From the NCBI GenBank assembly GCA_944327845.1, contig CALVHN010000001.1, positions 259,089 through 323,088 of the forward strand: a stretch of DNA of 64,000 nucleotides, written 5' to 3'. A program made the position numbers and the translations under genes. Position 1 is the stretch's first letter; the number at the start of each line of letters is the position of its first letter. The stretch comes from an uncultured Bacilli bacterium. Its GTDB lineage: Bacteria; Bacillota_I; Bacilli_A; RFN20; CAG-826. Under the pieces are notes generated by a model that had not been told where the DNA came from, ran no database searches, and saw only the letters and a program-made list of their open reading frames with translations. This document shows positions 62,576 through 64,000 of this stretch, piece by piece.

Positions 62576-64000
62576 TTAGGAATTAAGGACTTCCAACTGA
62601 TTAACAACCTTATCAGCTGCACCATCTTTATAATGAGCTGACATACCAAGATTAAGATTGTCAATTGAATCACTTAAAACAGTAATGAGTGTAAGCAAGT
62701 TCTTATTATTTCCTTTATAAGTAACATTTAATCTTATTGTTCCTGAACATCCTGGATCTAAAGTAACAGTGGCTTGACTATTCGTTGTAGAAGTTAAATC
62801 AACTCCACTATTAATTTGATTTATTTGAAGTGAAATTCTTTCATCTCCAAAGTTTTCAAGATTAAAAATAAATGAATAAGTGTGTCCACTTAAAACATCA
62901 TTAGTAGCATCATCTTTTGGATGTGGTCCTGTAGAATTAAGTCTAAAATAATCACCTTTTACAATTTGAGTATTACATGCAATTCTTGACCCAATTTCAG
63001 CAACACCATCAGTTCCGTTAACTAATGTTCCAAGTTGGATAGGACTAAAATGAGCTTTTACATATTCTTTATGTTCCTCATTAGGATTAGGATTTGCAGC
63101 AAAGAAATAATTAACTGGTGTTCTATCTTCTTGTTCATCACATAAATCAAGTTGGTTATATCCTGGGACATTACCAAAATAAGGATAAACAGTTACATCA
63201 GTTTCACTATTTTGAAGTGAAGATAAATTTTCTAATGTATGTCTTCCACTTGCATCATCATAATACCAACCAGCTAAAGTTCTACCATCAGTTAAGTCAG
63301 TATTCGCACTAAATGCATCATTTCCTGGAAGAGTTGTTTCACCATCAAGTTCAAAACTAAATCCGCTTGTAGAAGTTAATAAATTAGAATTTCCAATAGT
63401 TACTGTTGGATAATTAACTGAAGGAGTTGTTGTATCAATTTCAGTAATTGCAGGAGTTTCATCTTTTCCTTCTTTCATTGAAAGAGAAATACCTAAATTA
63501 AGACTTGATAATGACTCGCTTTGAATTGTTATTAAAGATAAAGTATTACCATTTGGTGCGTTATTATATGTTTTATTAACTGTAACATTATTTAATCTAG
63601 CTGTTCCGCTCGTTCCTGGATCAAGAGTAACAGTAATTTTATTGTTAGTTGAAGATTCAGTATCGATACCATTATTAATTTGTTGAAGAGTAAATGAGAC
63701 TCTCTCTTCACCAAAGTTTTCAAAATTATAAATATATGAATATGTTTTTCCAATTTCAACATTTGGAAGAGGTGCTACTTTAGTATCATATCTAAAGTAA
63801 TCACCACTCTTAAGTTCTTCACCAGATGCTTTTTGGGTATATTTAATAGTTGAACCTATCATTGCGACATTGTCTTTTCCATTAACAACTGTATCATTGT
63901 CAGTTGGACTAAATCTTGCTTTTATCCAGTTGTCATTTAATCCATCAGGTTTAGCAGCAAACTTAGAGCCTGAAGAATTAGGAATACTACCATTTTTTCC
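62576..64000 (-). CDS. repeat-containing extracellular protein, 5' end cut by window edge
   Basis: The frame remains open to position 64000, so the N-terminus is missing; at least 474 residues are seen. Two related modules of about 160 residues occur: one begins KFAAKPDGLNDNWIKARFSP and one FFAANPNPNEEHKEYVKAHFSP. Each contains a GDYFR segment, a 'YSxIxNxENFGxERxS' core, a VTLDPGxSGT strand and 'LxLITxxSxSxxxLNLG'. Between them lies an InlB/Flg_new-like beta-grasp repeat (TLAGWYYDDASGRHTL...VTVYPYF). No C-terminal anchor, LPXTG or membrane helix is present at the end. Likely a secreted or surface beta-sandwich protein, possibly carbohydrate binding given the GH3 context; this is inference. 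Confidence 0.75.
   Translation of the reverse strand, partial: GKNGSIPNSSGSKFAAKPDGLNDNWIKARFSPTDNDTVVNGKDNVAMIGSTIKYTQKASGEELKSGDYFRYDTKVAPLPNVEIGKTYSYIYNFENFGEERVSFTLQQINNGIDTESSTNNKITVTLDPGTSGTARLNNVTVNKTYNNAPNGNTLSLITIQSESLSSLNLGISLSMKEGKDETPAITEIDTTTPSVNYPTVTIGNSNLLTSTSGFSFELDGETTLPGNDAFSANTDLTDGRTLAGWYYDDASGRHTLENLSSLQNSETDVTVYPYFGNVPGYNQLDLCDEQEDRTPVNYFFAANPNPNEEHKEYVKAHFSPIQLGTLVNGTDGVAEIGSRIACNTQIVKGDYFRLNSTGPHPKDDATNDVLSGHTYSFIFNLENFGDERISLQINQINSGVDLTSTTNSQATVTLDPGCSGTIRLNVTYKGNNKNLLTLITVLSDSIDNLNLGMSAHYKDGAADKVVNQLEVLNS

Noticed and set aside
1..64000. Mollicutes code with TGA as Trp
   Set aside because: TGA ends genes in ATGA overlaps (846-849, 32682-32685), and conserved Trp positions use TGG.
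1..64000. Insertion sequence, prophage or integrative element
   Set aside because: No transposase, integrase, phage structural gene or terminal repeats are seen, including near the tRNA cluster.

Overview
The window comes from an AT-rich, low-GC Gram-positive-type bacterium, most likely an uncultured (probably gut) member of the Bacilli close to Erysipelotrichia, Acholeplasmatales or the RF39-type lineages. This placement is an inference. It rests on strong A+T bias, single-exon-dense coding almost entirely on the minus strand, a Firmicutes-type gmk-priA-rsmB-rlmN-PP2C-PrkC-rpe-rpmB neighbourhood, a T-box on leuS, AgrC/LytTR signalling and an initiator tRNA with a Mycoplasma-like anticodon stem. 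TGA is a stop codon (for example in ATGA overlaps at 846-849 and 32682-32685) and TGG is used for Trp, so the standard bacterial code applies. I see no prophage, insertion sequence or CRISPR array.

Layout. 1-1931: the end of an operon with an exported protein, a small membrane-anchored protein and a CpaF/GspE-like secretion ATPase cut by the window edge. 2009-3119: a guanylate-kinase paralogue facing thymidine kinase. 3201-8513: two tandem paralogous four-helix membrane proteins with Glu/Lys/Val-rich tails and a shared C-terminal domain, then a CvpA-like protein. 8615-18317: housekeeping genes (tyrS, apt, a LacI/CcpA-type regulator, a YtpR-like protein, trmB, a PepV-like dipeptidase, an ECF S component next to coaX, and leuS behind a T-box). 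18548-22241: glycogen synthesis glgC-glgD-glgA. 22264-27721: a Wadjet/MksBEF-like SMC operon jetA-jetB-jetC with no jetD, only 22 bp ahead of glgC. 27877-37245: rpmB and the conserved gmk-to-rpe cluster, in which the RsmB homologue has lost its catalytic motifs and a 156-residue protein of unknown function sits where def-fmt often lies. 37309-42265: RqcH, a LicA-like kinase, inorganic pyrophosphatase, an ATP-grasp ligase and an MscS channel. 42416-42849: five tRNA genes (Ala, elongator Met, Ile2, Ser, initiator Met).

42945-64000 is the accessory, carbohydrate-related part. It holds an aldo/keto reductase, a DJ-1 family protein, exonuclease III and a nitroreductase. Next come two large GH3 glycosidases with swapped domain order and a membrane helix at each end, each beside a small four-helix membrane protein. 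They bracket two tandem AgrC/AgrA-like two-component systems and a complete glucuronate operon (uxuA-uxuB-uxaC-kdgA-kdgK) ending at 2-keto-3-deoxy-6-phosphogluconate cleavage. A repeat-containing surface protein, cut by the window end, opens the second GH3 operon. A perfect cre/LacI-type palindrome lies just upstream of the first GH3 gene. The likely theme is surface hydrolysis of plant or host glycans, uronate catabolism and storage of surplus hexose as glycogen.

Several genes at the start of transcription units lack a Shine-Dalgarno sequence and instead have a -10 hexamer ending about 6-8 nt before the start codon, suggesting widespread leaderless mRNA alongside ordinary Shine-Dalgarno-led genes.
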